A DNA stretch of 64,000 nucleotides from Phycicoccus jejuensis (GTDB lineage Bacteria; Actinomycetota; Actinomycetes; Actinomycetales; Dermatophilaceae). The stretch is taken from contig NZ_JOEE01000001.1 in assembly GCF_000720925.1 (NCBI RefSeq), positions 721,253 to 785,252 on the forward strand. Reading direction: 5' to 3'. Every line of letters starts with the position of its first letter. Within the stretch, counting starts at the first letter, position 1. A program made the position numbers and the translations under genes. Shown in pieces: positions 9,189 to 18,191 of this stretch. The notes under the pieces are model-generated. The model did no database searches, was not told the DNA's origin, and saw only the letters and a list, made by a program, of their open reading frames with translations.

Positions 9189-9581
9189 ATGGCCAAGCTC
9201 AGCACCGACGAGCTCCTTGACGCCTTCAAGGAGATGACCCTCATCGAGCTCTCCGAGTTCGTCAAGGAGTTCGAGGACACCTTCAACGTCACCGCCGCCG
9301 CGCCCGTCGCGGTCGCCGCCGCCGGCGCCCCCGCCGGTGGTGCGGGCGACGCCGCCGCCGCCGAGGAGCAGGACGAGTTCGACGTCGTCCTCGAGGCCGC
9401 CGGCGACAAGAAGATCGCCGTCATCAAGGAGGTCCGCGCGCTGACCTCCCTCGGCCTCAAGGAGGCCAAGGACCTCGTCGACGGCGCCCCGAAGCCCGTC
9501 CTCGAGAAGGTCGACAAGGCCGCGGCCGAGAAGGCCAAGGAGCAGCTCGAGGGCGCCGGCGCCACCGTCACCCTCAAGTGA
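9189..9581 (+). CDS. rplL: 50S ribosomal protein bL12 (L7/L12)
   Basis: 130 aa. The N-terminal dimerisation domain ([24 protein letters not shown]) is joined by an Ala/Gly-rich hinge (about 40-60) to the C-terminal factor-binding domain with [20 protein letters not shown]. It recruits EF-G and EF-Tu. GAAAGGA at 9174-9180 is the ribosome site. A strong hairpin follows. Confidence 0.98.
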   Translation: MAKLSTDELLDAFKEMTLIELSEFVKEFEDTFNVTAAAPVAVAAAGAPAGGAGDAAAAEEQDEFDVVLEAAGDKKIAVIKEVRALTSLGLKEAKDLVDGAPKPVLEKVDKAAAEKAKEQLEGAGATVTLK

Positions 9582-9613
9582 GCCCGTCCCCGTGAGGGGA
9601 CTCGCTTCGCACC

Positions 9614-9647
9614 AGCGGGGCCCGACCGTTCGCGGTCGGGCCCCGCT
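9614..9647 (+). terminator. Hairpin terminator after rplL
   Basis: Perfect 15-bp arms 9614-9628 and 9633-9647 around TTCG, a classic stable tetraloop. Confidence 0.87.
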
Positions 9648-9864
9648 CGCGTGTCCGCACCCATCCGCCCGGGGGGAGGGCTCCGAACCCGTCTGCGTGG
9701 CCGGGTCCGGGCGCCGACGCGGGCATTCGTCCACCTGAGAAAACCCATAGGTGCTCAAAGCGCCGACCTCGTCCCTCCCATGGTCTGATGGTGCGGCGCC
9801 GGGGGCCTACCACTGGGTAACTTCGGCGCCCACGCACGGAAGCGCCACACGACGAAGGGCCGAC

Positions 9865-10836
9865 ATGGGTGTCGAGATCGCGGTGAGCGGCCTGACCAAG
9901 AGGTTCGGGAGCCAGCTCATCTGGGACGACGTGACCCTCACCCTCCCCGCCGGCGAGATCTCCGTCCTCCTCGGCCCCTCGGGTACCGGCAAGTCGGTCT
10001 TCCTCAAGACCCTCGTCGGCCTCATCCGTCCGGACCGCGGTTCGATCGTCATCGACGGCCGCGACGTCGTGCAGCTGCGCGGCGACGACCTCTACGAGGT
10101 GCGCAAGCTCTTCGGGGTGCTCTTCCAGGACGGCGCGCTCTTCGGCTCGATGAGCCTGTTCGACAACGTCGCCTTCCCGCTGCGCGAGCACACCCGCAAG
10201 AGCGAGAAGGAGGTCGCCTCCATCGTGCGCGAGAAGATGGAGCTCGTCGGCCTCGCGGGCGCCGAGGAGAAGCTCCCCGGAGAGATCTCCGGCGGGATGC
10301 GCAAGCGCGCCGGCCTGGCCCGCGCCCTCGTCCTCGACCCGCAGATCCTCCTCATCGACGAGCCGGACTCCGGCCTGGACCCGGTGCGCACCAGCTACAT
10401 CAACCAGCTGTTCGTCGACCTCAACGCGCAGATCGACGCGACGTTCCTCATCGTCACGCACGACATCAACACGGCCCGGACCGTGCCGGACAACATCGGG
10501 CTGCTCTACCACAAGCACCTCGCGATGTTCGGGCCCCGCGAGATGCTCCTGTCCTCGGAGGAGCCGGTCGTGCGGCAGTTCCTCAACGCGCAGACGGTCG
10601 GCCCGATCGGGATGTCCGAGGAGAAGGACGCCGACGAGCTCGCGGCCGAGTCCGGCCAGGAGCTGCCGCCGCTGCCGCCGATCCCGCTCCAGCTGCCGAC
10701 GAGCGACGGCCGACCCCGCCGCGCCGAGCGCACCGCGGGGGAGTGGTGCCGCGCGCACGACGTCACCCCACCGCCCGGCAGCTTCGCCTCGACGACGGCC
10801 GGCATCGTCGGCGTGCGCCCGGGGGCGGACGCATGA
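9865..10836 (+). CDS. mceG: Mce transporter ATP-binding protein (MceG/MlaF-like)
   Basis: 323 aa. The ABC ATPase has Walker A GPSGTGKS (37-44), an ISGGMRKRAGLARAL signature, Walker B LLIDEPDSGLDP and a switch His in VTHD. The long C-terminal extension past about residue 240 is typical of Mkl/MceG. It should energise lipid import through the two YrbE permeases encoded next. It is first gene of the mce operon and its stop overlaps the next start (ATGA). I take ATG 9865 because MGVEIAVSGLTKRFG aligns with ABC N-termini; upstream frame lacks coding character. Confidence 0.93.
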   Translation: MGVEIAVSGLTKRFGSQLIWDDVTLTLPAGEISVLLGPSGTGKSVFLKTLVGLIRPDRGSIVIDGRDVVQLRGDDLYEVRKLFGVLFQDGALFGSMSLFDNVAFPLREHTRKSEKEVASIVREKMELVGLAGAEEKLPGEISGGMRKRAGLARALVLDPQILLIDEPDSGLDPVRTSYINQLFVDLNAQIDATFLIVTHDINTARTVPDNIGLLYHKHLAMFGPREMLLSSEEPVVRQFLNAQTVGPIGMSEEKDADELAAESGQELPPLPPIPLQLPTSDGRPRRAERTAGEWCRAHDVTPPPGSFASTTAGIVGVRPGADA

Positions 10837-11600
10837 CGGTCGTGACCAACGGCCTGCGCCAGGCCGGGTCGTTCTTCGGGCTCGTGCTCGACGTCGCGAA
10901 GGCGCTGCCCAAGCGGCCCTTCCAGCTGAAGGAGCTCATCCAGCAGGCCTGGTTCGTCGCGTCGGTGACGATCGTGCCGACCGCGCTCGTCTCGATCCCC
11001 TTCGGCGCCGTCATCGCCCTCCAGCTCGGCACGCTGACCCGCCAGCTCGGGGCGCAGTCCTTCACGGGGGCGGCCTCGGTGCTCGCGGTCGTGCGCGAGG
11101 CCTCGCCGCTCGTCACCGCACTCCTCGTCGCCGGCGCCGGCGGCTCGGCCATCTGCGCCGACCTCGGCTCGCGCAAGATCCGCGAGGAGATCGACGCGAT
11201 GGAGGTGCTGGGCATCTCGCCGATCCAGCGTCTCGTCGTGCCGCGGGTGCTCGCGACGATGCTCGTCGCCGCCCTCCTCAACGGCCTCGTGTCGGTCGTC
11301 GGGGTCGCCGGTGGCTACGTCTTCAACGTCCTGGTCCAGGGCGGCACCCCCGGCGCCTACGTCGCGTCGTTCACCGCCCTCGCGCAGACGGCCGACCTCG
11401 TCACGGCCGAGATCAAGGCCCTGCTCTTCGGGATGCTCGCAGCCCTCGTCGCCTCCTACAAGGGGCTCACCGCCGGGGGCGGCCCGAAGGGCGTCGGCGA
11501 CGCCGTCAACCAGGCCGTCGTCATCACCTTCATGCTCCTGTTCGTCGTCAACTTCGTCATCAGCGCCGTGTACTTCCAAGTCGTCCCGCAGAAGATCTGA
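10833..11600 (+). CDS. yrbEA: MlaE/YrbE family permease A
   Basis: 255 aa integral membrane protein with five or six hydrophobic spans and the conserved cytoplasmic EIDAMEVLGISPIQRLVVPR coupling loop of MlaE/YrbE permeases. SFTGAASVLAVVREASPLVTALLVAGAGGSA is another family landmark. It pairs with the following YrbE to form the transmembrane core of the Mce importer. Its start overlaps the ATPase stop; the next gene begins 5 bp after its stop. Confidence 0.93.
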   Translation: MTVVTNGLRQAGSFFGLVLDVAKALPKRPFQLKELIQQAWFVASVTIVPTALVSIPFGAVIALQLGTLTRQLGAQSFTGAASVLAVVREASPLVTALLVAGAGGSAICADLGSRKIREEIDAMEVLGISPIQRLVVPRVLATMLVAALLNGLVSVVGVAGGYVFNVLVQGGTPGAYVASFTALAQTADLVTAEIKALLFGMLAALVASYKGLTAGGGPKGVGDAVNQAVVITFMLLFVVNFVISAVYFQVVPQKI

Positions 11601-11605
11601 CGCCG

Positions 11606-12433
11606 ATGTCCCGTCTCTCCTCCGTGACGCGCGCCCCGCTGCGGCTCCTCGACGAGCTGAGCGGCCAGATGCGCTTCTACGTGCAGTCCGTCGGCTGGGT
11701 CCCGCGCACCCTGCGCCGCTACCGGCGGGAGGTCGTCCGCCTGCTCGCGGAGGTCTCGCTCGGCACCGGAGCGCTCAGCGTCATCGGCGGCACCGTCGGC
11801 GTCCTCACCTTCCTCGCCTTCTTCACCGGCAGCCAGGTGGGCCTGCAGGGGTACAGCTCGCTCGACCAGCTCGGCACCGGCGCGTTCGCCGGGTTCGTCT
11901 CGGCCTACCTCAACACCCGCGAGATCGTCCCGCTCGTCGCCGGGCTGGCGCTGGCCGCGACCGTCGGCTGCGGCTTCACCGCGCAGCTCGGCGCCATGCG
12001 GATCAGCGAGGAGGTCGACGCGCTCGAGGTCATGGGCATCCCGAGCCTGCCCTTCCTCGTGACGACCCGGATGATCGCCGGTTTCGTCGCGGTCATCCCG
12101 CTCTACGTCCTCGGGCTGCTCTCGTCGTACGCGGCGACCCGCTTCATCGTCACCGACTACTTCGGGCAGTCCAAGGGGACCTACGACCACTACTTCCACC
12201 TGTTCCTGCCCCCCGGAGACATCCTCTGGTCCTTCGCCAAGGTCCTCGTCTTCGCCGTCGTCATCATCGGCATCCACTGCTACTACGGCTACACCGCGAG
12301 CGGCGGCCCGGCCGGGGTCGGTGTGGCCGTCGGCCGGGCGGTGCGCACCTCGATCGTCGCCGTCAACGTCATCGACTTCTTCCTCAGCCTCGCGATCTGG
12401 GGCGCCACGACGACGGTGAGGATCGCCGGATGA
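11606..12433 (+). CDS. yrbEB: MlaE/YrbE family permease B
   Basis: 275 aa, second permease of the pair. It contains RISEEVDALEVMGIPSLPFL, the equivalent coupling loop, and multiple hydrophobic helices. The GYTASGGPAGVGVAVGRAV segment near the C-terminus is conserved in YrbEB proteins. Its last codons overlap the mceA start (ATGA). Confidence 0.93.
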   Translation: MSRLSSVTRAPLRLLDELSGQMRFYVQSVGWVPRTLRRYRREVVRLLAEVSLGTGALSVIGGTVGVLTFLAFFTGSQVGLQGYSSLDQLGTGAFAGFVSAYLNTREIVPLVAGLALAATVGCGFTAQLGAMRISEEVDALEVMGIPSLPFLVTTRMIAGFVAVIPLYVLGLLSSYAATRFIVTDYFGQSKGTYDHYFHLFLPPGDILWSFAKVLVFAVVIIGIHCYYGYTASGGPAGVGVAVGRAVRTSIVAVNVIDFFLSLAIWGATTTVRIAG

Positions 12434-13728
12434 GTGGCGGGTTCCTCGCGGGGCTGCGGGAGCGGGCGTACGGCGTCGCGTTCCTGCTCGTCGCCGTGCT
12501 CGGTGTCGCGGCCTCCGTGGCGACCTTCGAGAAGGTCTTCACGAAGGTCGTGACCGTCACCCTGCGCACCGACCGGATCGGCAGCCAGCTCCAGGAGGCC
12601 GCCGACGTCAAGATCCGCGGCGTCGTCGTCGGCGAGGTCCGCTCGATCGCCTCGAGCCCGCAGGGCGCGACCCTCACCCTGGCGCTCGACCCCGCCTCCA
12701 CCGACCTCGTCCCCGCGTCGGTCAGCGCCCGCCTCCTGCCCAAGACCCTCTTCGGCGAGCGCTTCGTCGACCTCGTCGCGCCGAGCGGCGACCCCGGCCG
12801 CGCGATCCGCGACGGCGACGTCATCCCGCAGGACCGCACGTCCGTCGCCATCGAGCTCGAGCGCGTCTTCGACGAGCTGCTCCCGCTGCTGCGCACCGTC
12901 AGGCCGGAGAAGCTCGCCGCCACCCTCAATGCGCTCGCGACCGCGCTGGACGGCCGCGGGACGAGGCTCGGCGAGAACCTCGTGCTCGTCAACCGCTACT
13001 TCACCGAGCTCAACCCGAGCCTGCCGCTCATCCAGGAGGACATCAGCGGGCTGGCCGACCTCGCGAGCACCTACGCCGAGGCGGCTCCCGACCTCCTGCG
13101 CGCCGCGAACGCGCTGCGCACGACGAACACGACGATCGTCGAGAAGCAGGACCAGCTCTCGGGCTTCCTCGCCGGCACGGCCGGCTTCGCCAACACCACG
13201 GCGTCCTTCCTCGAGCAGAACGAGGACCGGATCATCCAGGTCGGCCGCGTCCAACGCCCGACGCTGCAGGTCCTCGCCAAGCACGCGCCCGTCTACCCCT
13301 GCCTCGCGCGAGGCCTCGTCGCCTGGATCCCGCGGGCCGAGGGGATCTTCGCGGGCGGCCAGTTCCACATCACCGTCGAGACGCCGCCGCAGCGCAGCGC
13401 CTACCGGCCGGGGCAGGAGCCGGCCTGGCAGGACGACCGCGGGCCGTCCTGCCGCGGCCTGCCGTCGCCCGGCGGGAGCCAGAAGGACCCGCGCCGCGCG
13501 GTCACCTTCGCCGACGGCACCGGGGGCAGCGCCCGCTCCGCCCTGCCCTCGGCCCTCCTCGCGCCCGGTGGGGTCGCCGTCGGCAACGTCGACTCCGGCC
13601 TCGCGGGGACGCAGGCCGAGCAGGAGGTCGTCGCCATCGCGCTCGCCTCCGAGGGGCACGGCGAGCCGTCGGCGCTCACGACCCTCCTCGCCGGGCCGAT
13701 GCTGCGGGGGGCGGTGGTCGACCAGTGA
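12430..13728 (+). CDS. mceA: Mce family protein A
   Basis: 432 aa. One N-terminal membrane anchor (AFLLVAVLGVAASVATF) is followed by the MlaD/Mce domain with VKIRGVVVGEVRSI and the downstream TLFGERFVDL segment. A long alpha-helical, coiled-coil-prone region (about 130-250) follows, then a variable C-terminal domain. Mce proteins build a hexameric periplasmic tube for lipids. It is the first of six consecutive Mce genes. Start ATG 12430 lies in the ATGA overlap. Confidence 0.92.
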   Translation: MSGGFLAGLRERAYGVAFLLVAVLGVAASVATFEKVFTKVVTVTLRTDRIGSQLQEAADVKIRGVVVGEVRSIASSPQGATLTLALDPASTDLVPASVSARLLPKTLFGERFVDLVAPSGDPGRAIRDGDVIPQDRTSVAIELERVFDELLPLLRTVRPEKLAATLNALATALDGRGTRLGENLVLVNRYFTELNPSLPLIQEDISGLADLASTYAEAAPDLLRAANALRTTNTTIVEKQDQLSGFLAGTAGFANTTASFLEQNEDRIIQVGRVQRPTLQVLAKHAPVYPCLARGLVAWIPRAEGIFAGGQFHITVETPPQRSAYRPGQEPAWQDDRGPSCRGLPSPGGSQKDPRRAVTFADGTGGSARSALPSALLAPGGVAVGNVDSGLAGTQAEQEVVAIALASEGHGEPSALTTLLAGPMLRGAVVDQ

Positions 13729-14756
13729 GGACCGGACCCAGCCTCGTCAAGCTCCTCGCCTTCGTCGTCGTCACCGTGCTCGCCACGGGCGTGCTCGCGG
13801 CGACGATCGCCAACGTCCTGCCGGGCGACAAGGCCACCTACCGCGCGCTGTTCACGGACGTCACGGGCCTGAGCAGCGGCCAGGACGTCCGCATCGCCGG
13901 CGTGCGCGTCGGGACCGTGAGGGACATCCGGGTCGCGACGGACCGGGTCAGCGCCGAGGTGACCTTCGAGGTGCTGCGCAGCTCGACATTGACGCAGGGG
14001 ACGGCGGCGACCATCAAGTACCGCAACCTCGTCGGCGAGCGGTACGTCGCGCTGACCCAGGAGCCCGGGGACGCCACGCCGCTGCCCGAGGGCGGCACGA
14101 TCCCCCTGGCCCGCACCCACCCGGCGCTCGACCTCACCGTCCTGTTCAACGGGTTCAAGCCGCTCTTCGCCGCGCTCTCGCCGCAGGACGTCAACGAGCT
14201 CTCCGCGCAGATCATCTCCGTCCTCCAGGGCGAGGGCGGTGACATCAACAGCCTCCTCGGCCAGACCGCGTCCCTGACCAAGGCGCTCGCGGACCGCGAC
14301 GCGGTGATCGGCCGGACGATCGACAACCTCAACACCGTGCTCGGGAGGGTGGAGTCCAACGACACCGCGTTCGCCGACCTCCTGCGCCAGCTCCAGCGGT
14401 TCGTGTCCGGGCTCGCCGAGGACCGCACGGCCATCGGCGACTCGCTGACGAACATCAACGCGCTGACCGGTGACACCGCGAGCCTCCTGCAGGCGGCCCG
14501 GCCCGACCTCCGGAGCGACATCGCGAACCTCGGGGACCTCGCGAGCACGCTGAACGAGCCGGCCAACACGAAGGAGTTCGAGCGGTTCATCGGGCAGGCG
14601 CCGACGAAGATCTCGACGATCACCCGGACGGCCACCTATGGCTCGTGGTTCAACTTCTACCTTTGCCGCTTCGACGTGCAGAACCTGCTGCTGCCGACCG
14701 GCAAGACGCCCGGCGGGCTGGGGTACGACGTGGCGGCGGCGAGGTGCCGGTCGTGA
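13725..14756 (+). CDS. mceB: Mce family protein B
   Basis: 343 aa from GTG 13725 (GTGA overlap with mceA). N-terminal transmembrane anchor; Mce domain with GLSSGQDVRIAGVRVGTV and NLVGERYVAL; helical stalk; and the C-terminal YGSWFNFYLC segment typical of MceB. It is one ring subunit of the predicted lipid-import tube. Confidence 0.92.
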   Translation: MRTGPSLVKLLAFVVVTVLATGVLAATIANVLPGDKATYRALFTDVTGLSSGQDVRIAGVRVGTVRDIRVATDRVSAEVTFEVLRSSTLTQGTAATIKYRNLVGERYVALTQEPGDATPLPEGGTIPLARTHPALDLTVLFNGFKPLFAALSPQDVNELSAQIISVLQGEGGDINSLLGQTASLTKALADRDAVIGRTIDNLNTVLGRVESNDTAFADLLRQLQRFVSGLAEDRTAIGDSLTNINALTGDTASLLQAARPDLRSDIANLGDLASTLNEPANTKEFERFIGQAPTKISTITRTATYGSWFNFYLCRFDVQNLLLPTGKTPGGLGYDVAAARCRS

Positions 14757-15778
14757 GGGCGCCCCGGCTGCGGGTGCCGCGCCTGTCCGCCCGCCACGCG
14801 CGGTCCGGGCGACCCCCGCGCGACCGCAACACGCTGCGCCTCGGCCTCGCCGGCATCACCGCCATGGTCGTGCTCATGGTGCTCGCGTTCAACGCGTCGA
14901 GCCTGCCGTTCATCGGTGGCGGTGACGACTACAGCGCGGCCTTCACCGAGGCCGGCGGGCTGCGCGACGGTGACGACGTCCGCATCGCCGGCGTGACCGT
15001 CGGCAAGGTCACCGGCGTCGACCTCGAGGGCTCGCACGTCCGCGTGGACTTCCGGATCACCGAGGACGTCGCCTTCGGCCCCTCGACCGGGGCGTCGGTA
15101 CGGATCAAGACCCTGCTCGGCGAGAAGTACGTCGGCCTCGAGCCGCGGGGGACCGGGCGGATGAAGGTCGGCGCGCAGATCCCGCTGTCGCGCACCGTCT
15201 CCTCCTACGACGTGGTCACGGCGTTCTCCGACCTCACCCGCACGACCGAGCGGATCGACACCGACCAGCTCGCGCGTTCCCTCGACGTCCTCGCGACCGA
15301 GTTCAGGGACACCCCCGAGAACGTCCGGGGCGCGCTCGACGGCCTGGGCCGGCTGTCCTCGACCATCGCGAGCCGGGACGAGAAGCTGCGCGAGCTGCTC
15401 CGGGCCGCCGACTCCGTCACCGGGACCGTCGCCGAGCAGAACGCGGTCGTCGACAAGCTCATCAAGGACGCCGACCTCCTCGTGGCCGAGCTCGAGACGC
15501 GGCGCGAGGCCATCCACACCCTCTTCACGAACACGAGCGCCCTCGCGGAGCAGGTCACCGGCCTGGTCGAGGACAACCGGGCCGAGCTGCGGCCGGCGCT
15601 CGAGCAGCTCAAGGGCGTCCTCGCGACGCTCCAGGCCCACGAGCAGGACCTGCGCGACACCATCCGCGCGATGGCCCCGTTCACCCGGCTCTTCGCGAAC
15701 ACGCTCGGCACCGGGCCGTGGTTCGACACCTACATCCAGAACCTCACCAACCCCGTCGGGGGGGTGGGGCGCGGATGA
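14753..15778 (+). CDS. mceC: Mce family protein C
   Basis: 341 aa from GTG 14753 (GTGA overlap). A basic, Arg-rich cytoplasmic N-terminus precedes the anchor helix GLAGITAMVVLMVLAF. The Mce domain shows GLRDGDDVRIAGVTVGKV and TLLGEKYVGL. A long predicted coiled coil runs to near the C-terminus, which ends with a FANTLGTGPWFDTYIQNL segment also seen in MceC-type proteins. Longer upstream frame overlaps mceB and is rejected. Confidence 0.92.
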   Translation: MRAPRLRVPRLSARHARSGRPPRDRNTLRLGLAGITAMVVLMVLAFNASSLPFIGGGDDYSAAFTEAGGLRDGDDVRIAGVTVGKVTGVDLEGSHVRVDFRITEDVAFGPSTGASVRIKTLLGEKYVGLEPRGTGRMKVGAQIPLSRTVSSYDVVTAFSDLTRTTERIDTDQLARSLDVLATEFRDTPENVRGALDGLGRLSSTIASRDEKLRELLRAADSVTGTVAEQNAVVDKLIKDADLLVAELETRREAIHTLFTNTSALAEQVTGLVEDNRAELRPALEQLKGVLATLQAHEQDLRDTIRAMAPFTRLFANTLGTGPWFDTYIQNLTNPVGGVGRG

Positions 15779-16962
15779 CCCGACGCACGCTCCCCGGTGG
15801 CGCCCGCCTGGCCGCCGTCGCCCGCCGCACTCCCCGCCGCGTCGCGCTCGCGGCCGGCGTCCTCGTCCTGGCGCTCGTCGCGGTCGTGGCGGTCGCCTGG
15901 CCACGGCCCCAGCCGATGCACCTGAGCGCCGAGTTCGTCCGGGCCGTCGGGCTCTTCCCCGGCTCGGACGTCCGGATCCTCGGCGTCAAGGTCGGCCAGG
16001 TGACGGCGGTCGAGCCGCGCGGCGAGACCGTCCGGGTCGACCTCGACGTGACGACCGACCACCCGGTGCCCGCCGACGCGCAGGCCGCGATCGTCGCGCC
16101 CTCGCTCGTCAGCGACCGGTACGTCCAGCTGCTGCCGGTCTGGACCGACGGACCGCGGATGCGCGACGGCGCACGGATCCCGTTGGAGCGCACCGCCGTC
16201 CCCGTCGAGCTCGACCGCGTGAGCCAGAGCCTCGATGACCTGATGGTCGCCCTCGGGCCGCAGGGGGCCAACGCCGACGGCGCGCTCTCGCGGGTGCTCG
16301 AGACCGGCGCCGTCAACCTCGACGGCAACGGGCAGACGCTGCACGACACGACGGTCGACCTGTCGCGCGCCGTGCAGACGTTCGCCGAGGGGCGCGGCGA
16401 CCTGTTCTCGACCGTGAAGAACCTCAACACCTTCACCGAGACGGTCGCGGCCAACGACAAGCAGGTGCGGCGGCTCAACGACAACCTGGCCTCGGTCACC
16501 ACCGCCCTCGACGACGAGCGCGACGACCTCGCCTCGGCGCTGGCCAACCTCGCGGTGGCCCTCGACCAGGTCACCTCGTTCGTCCGCGACAACCGGGCCG
16601 TGCTCACGGACGACGTCGGGCGCCTCACCGACGTCACCTCCGCCGTCGCGCAGGAGCGCAAGGCGCTCGCCGAGACCCTCGACGACGCCCCCGTCGCGCT
16701 CTCCAACCTCCAGCTCGCCTACGACGAGAGGACGGGCACGCTCGACACCCGGGCGACCATCCAGGGCACCGACCGGCCCGGCCTGCTGCTCTGCTCGCTC
16801 ATCACCGGGCCGACGGGGACCGGCAACACCGACCTGTGCAAGAGCTCCGGCCTCCTCGACCTGAAGCTGCCCGACGTCCTCGGCGGGCTCACCGGCTCGC
16901 GGGGCGAGACGGGCGGGCTGCTCCGCGGGGCCGACCCCACCCTCGGAGGGCTGCTCGGATGA
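15775..16962 (+). CDS. mceD: Mce family protein D
   Basis: 395 aa from ATG 15775 (ATGA overlap). An Arg-rich N-terminus is followed by a transmembrane helix (VLVLALVAVVAVAW). The Mce domain includes GLFPGSDVRILGVKVGQV; the usual LGEKYV-like stretch is here LVSDRYVQLLPV. A helical stalk and a Leu/Gly-rich C-terminal tail follow. Same operon and probable role as its neighbours. Confidence 0.92.
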   Translation: MTRRTLPGGARLAAVARRTPRRVALAAGVLVLALVAVVAVAWPRPQPMHLSAEFVRAVGLFPGSDVRILGVKVGQVTAVEPRGETVRVDLDVTTDHPVPADAQAAIVAPSLVSDRYVQLLPVWTDGPRMRDGARIPLERTAVPVELDRVSQSLDDLMVALGPQGANADGALSRVLETGAVNLDGNGQTLHDTTVDLSRAVQTFAEGRGDLFSTVKNLNTFTETVAANDKQVRRLNDNLASVTTALDDERDDLASALANLAVALDQVTSFVRDNRAVLTDDVGRLTDVTSAVAQERKALAETLDDAPVALSNLQLAYDERTGTLDTRATIQGTDRPGLLLCSLITGPTGTGNTDLCKSSGLLDLKLPDVLGGLTGSRGETGGLLRGADPTLGGLLG

Positions 16963-18191
16963 CCACGACCCGCCGCCGCCTCACCGCCGCCGTCGGCGCG
17001 CTCACCGCGCTCGTCCTCGCGGGCTGCACGAGCGTCTACGACCTTCCGCTGCCCGGGGGTCCGAAGACCGAGGGCCGCCAGATCACGGTCCGGGCCGAGT
17101 TCGCCGACGTCCTCGACCTCGTCCCGCGCTCGTCGGTCAAGATCGACGAGGTGACCGTGGGGGAGGTGACGGCCATCGATCTCGACGGCTGGACCGCCCG
17201 CGTGACGATGCGGGTGCCGGCCGCCAGCGACCTGCCCGACGACACCCGCGCCGAGCTCAAGCAGACCTCGCTGCTCGGCGAGAAGTACGTCGCCCTCGAG
17301 CGTCCCGAGGGTGGTGGCACCGGCCGGCTCGGCGACGGCGACCTCATCCCGCTCGAGCGCACCGGGCGCAACCCCGAGGTCGAGGAGGTGCTGGCCGCCC
17401 TCTCGATGCTGCTCAACGGCGGGGGAGTGGGCCAGCTCAAGGTCATCGAGACCGAGCTGAACAACGCCCTGCGCGGCCGGACCGACGACATCCGCAGCCT
17501 CGTCACGCAGCTCGACACCTTCGTCGGCGGCCTCGACGACCAGAAGGCCGAGATCGTCCGCGCCATCGACGGCATCGACCGGCTGAGCGCGAGCCTCGCG
17601 CAGCGCCGCGGCGAGCTCGAGGGCGTGCTGCGCGAGCTGCCGAAGGGTCTCGCGATCCTCGCCGACCAGCGCGAGCAGCTGACGACGATGCTCACCTCCC
17701 TCGACCGGCTCGGGAAGGTCGGCACGCGGGTCGTCCGGGCCTCGCGCGAGGACACGCTGGCGAACCTCGCCGCGCTGAAGCCGGTTCTCGCGCAGCTGAA
17801 CGAGGCCGGCGACGACCTGCCGAAGAGCCTCCAGCTGCTCCTCACCTACCCCTTCCCCGACTCCTCGCTCCAGGCGATCAAGGGCGACTACACGAACCTG
17901 CACGTGACGGCCGACCTCGACCTCCGGGGCCTCACCCTGCCCCTGCCGACCGCGCTGCCGACGATCCTCCCGACGTCGCTGCCGACGGTCCTGCCGACGT
18001 CGCTGCCGACGGTCCTGCCGACGTCGCTGCCGACGGTCCTGCCGACCGTCACGGTGCCGGTGCCGACCATCCTCCCAAGCCTGCCGCTGCCGACGCGCTC
18101 GGGCGGCCCGCTCTGCCCGCCGGTCTGCCTCGGGGGCGGCGCGGCCGACGACGCCTCGTGGACGACGCTCTACACCGGGGGGCAGCCGTGA
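16959..18191 (+). CDS. mceE: Mce family lipoprotein E
   Basis: 410 aa. Lipobox LVLAGC with Cys23, so it is membrane-anchored by lipid, as MceE/LprK proteins usually are. The Mce domain has LVPRSSVKIDEVTVGEV and SLLGEKYVAL, followed by a coiled-coil stalk. From about residue 326 the tail is Pro/Thr/Leu-rich, including three exact or near-exact copies of LPTSLPTV encoded by a 24-bp tandem repeat (17967-18038). ATGA overlap at the start. Confidence 0.93.
   Translation: MTTTRRRLTAAVGALTALVLAGCTSVYDLPLPGGPKTEGRQITVRAEFADVLDLVPRSSVKIDEVTVGEVTAIDLDGWTARVTMRVPAASDLPDDTRAELKQTSLLGEKYVALERPEGGGTGRLGDGDLIPLERTGRNPEVEEVLAALSMLLNGGGVGQLKVIETELNNALRGRTDDIRSLVTQLDTFVGGLDDQKAEIVRAIDGIDRLSASLAQRRGELEGVLRELPKGLAILADQREQLTTMLTSLDRLGKVGTRVVRASREDTLANLAALKPVLAQLNEAGDDLPKSLQLLLTYPFPDSSLQAIKGDYTNLHVTADLDLRGLTLPLPTALPTILPTSLPTVLPTSLPTVLPTSLPTVLPTVTVPVPTILPSLPLPTRSGGPLCPPVCLGGGAADDASWTTLYTGGQP
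17967..18038 (+). repeat. 24-bp tandem repeat inside mceE (3 copies)
   Basis: Units at 17967-17990, 17991-18014 and 18015-18038. Units 2 and 3 are identical and unit 1 differs by one base. Each encodes LPTSLPTV or its near-equivalent; partial copies flank the array. The repeat stays in frame. Confidence 0.92.
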
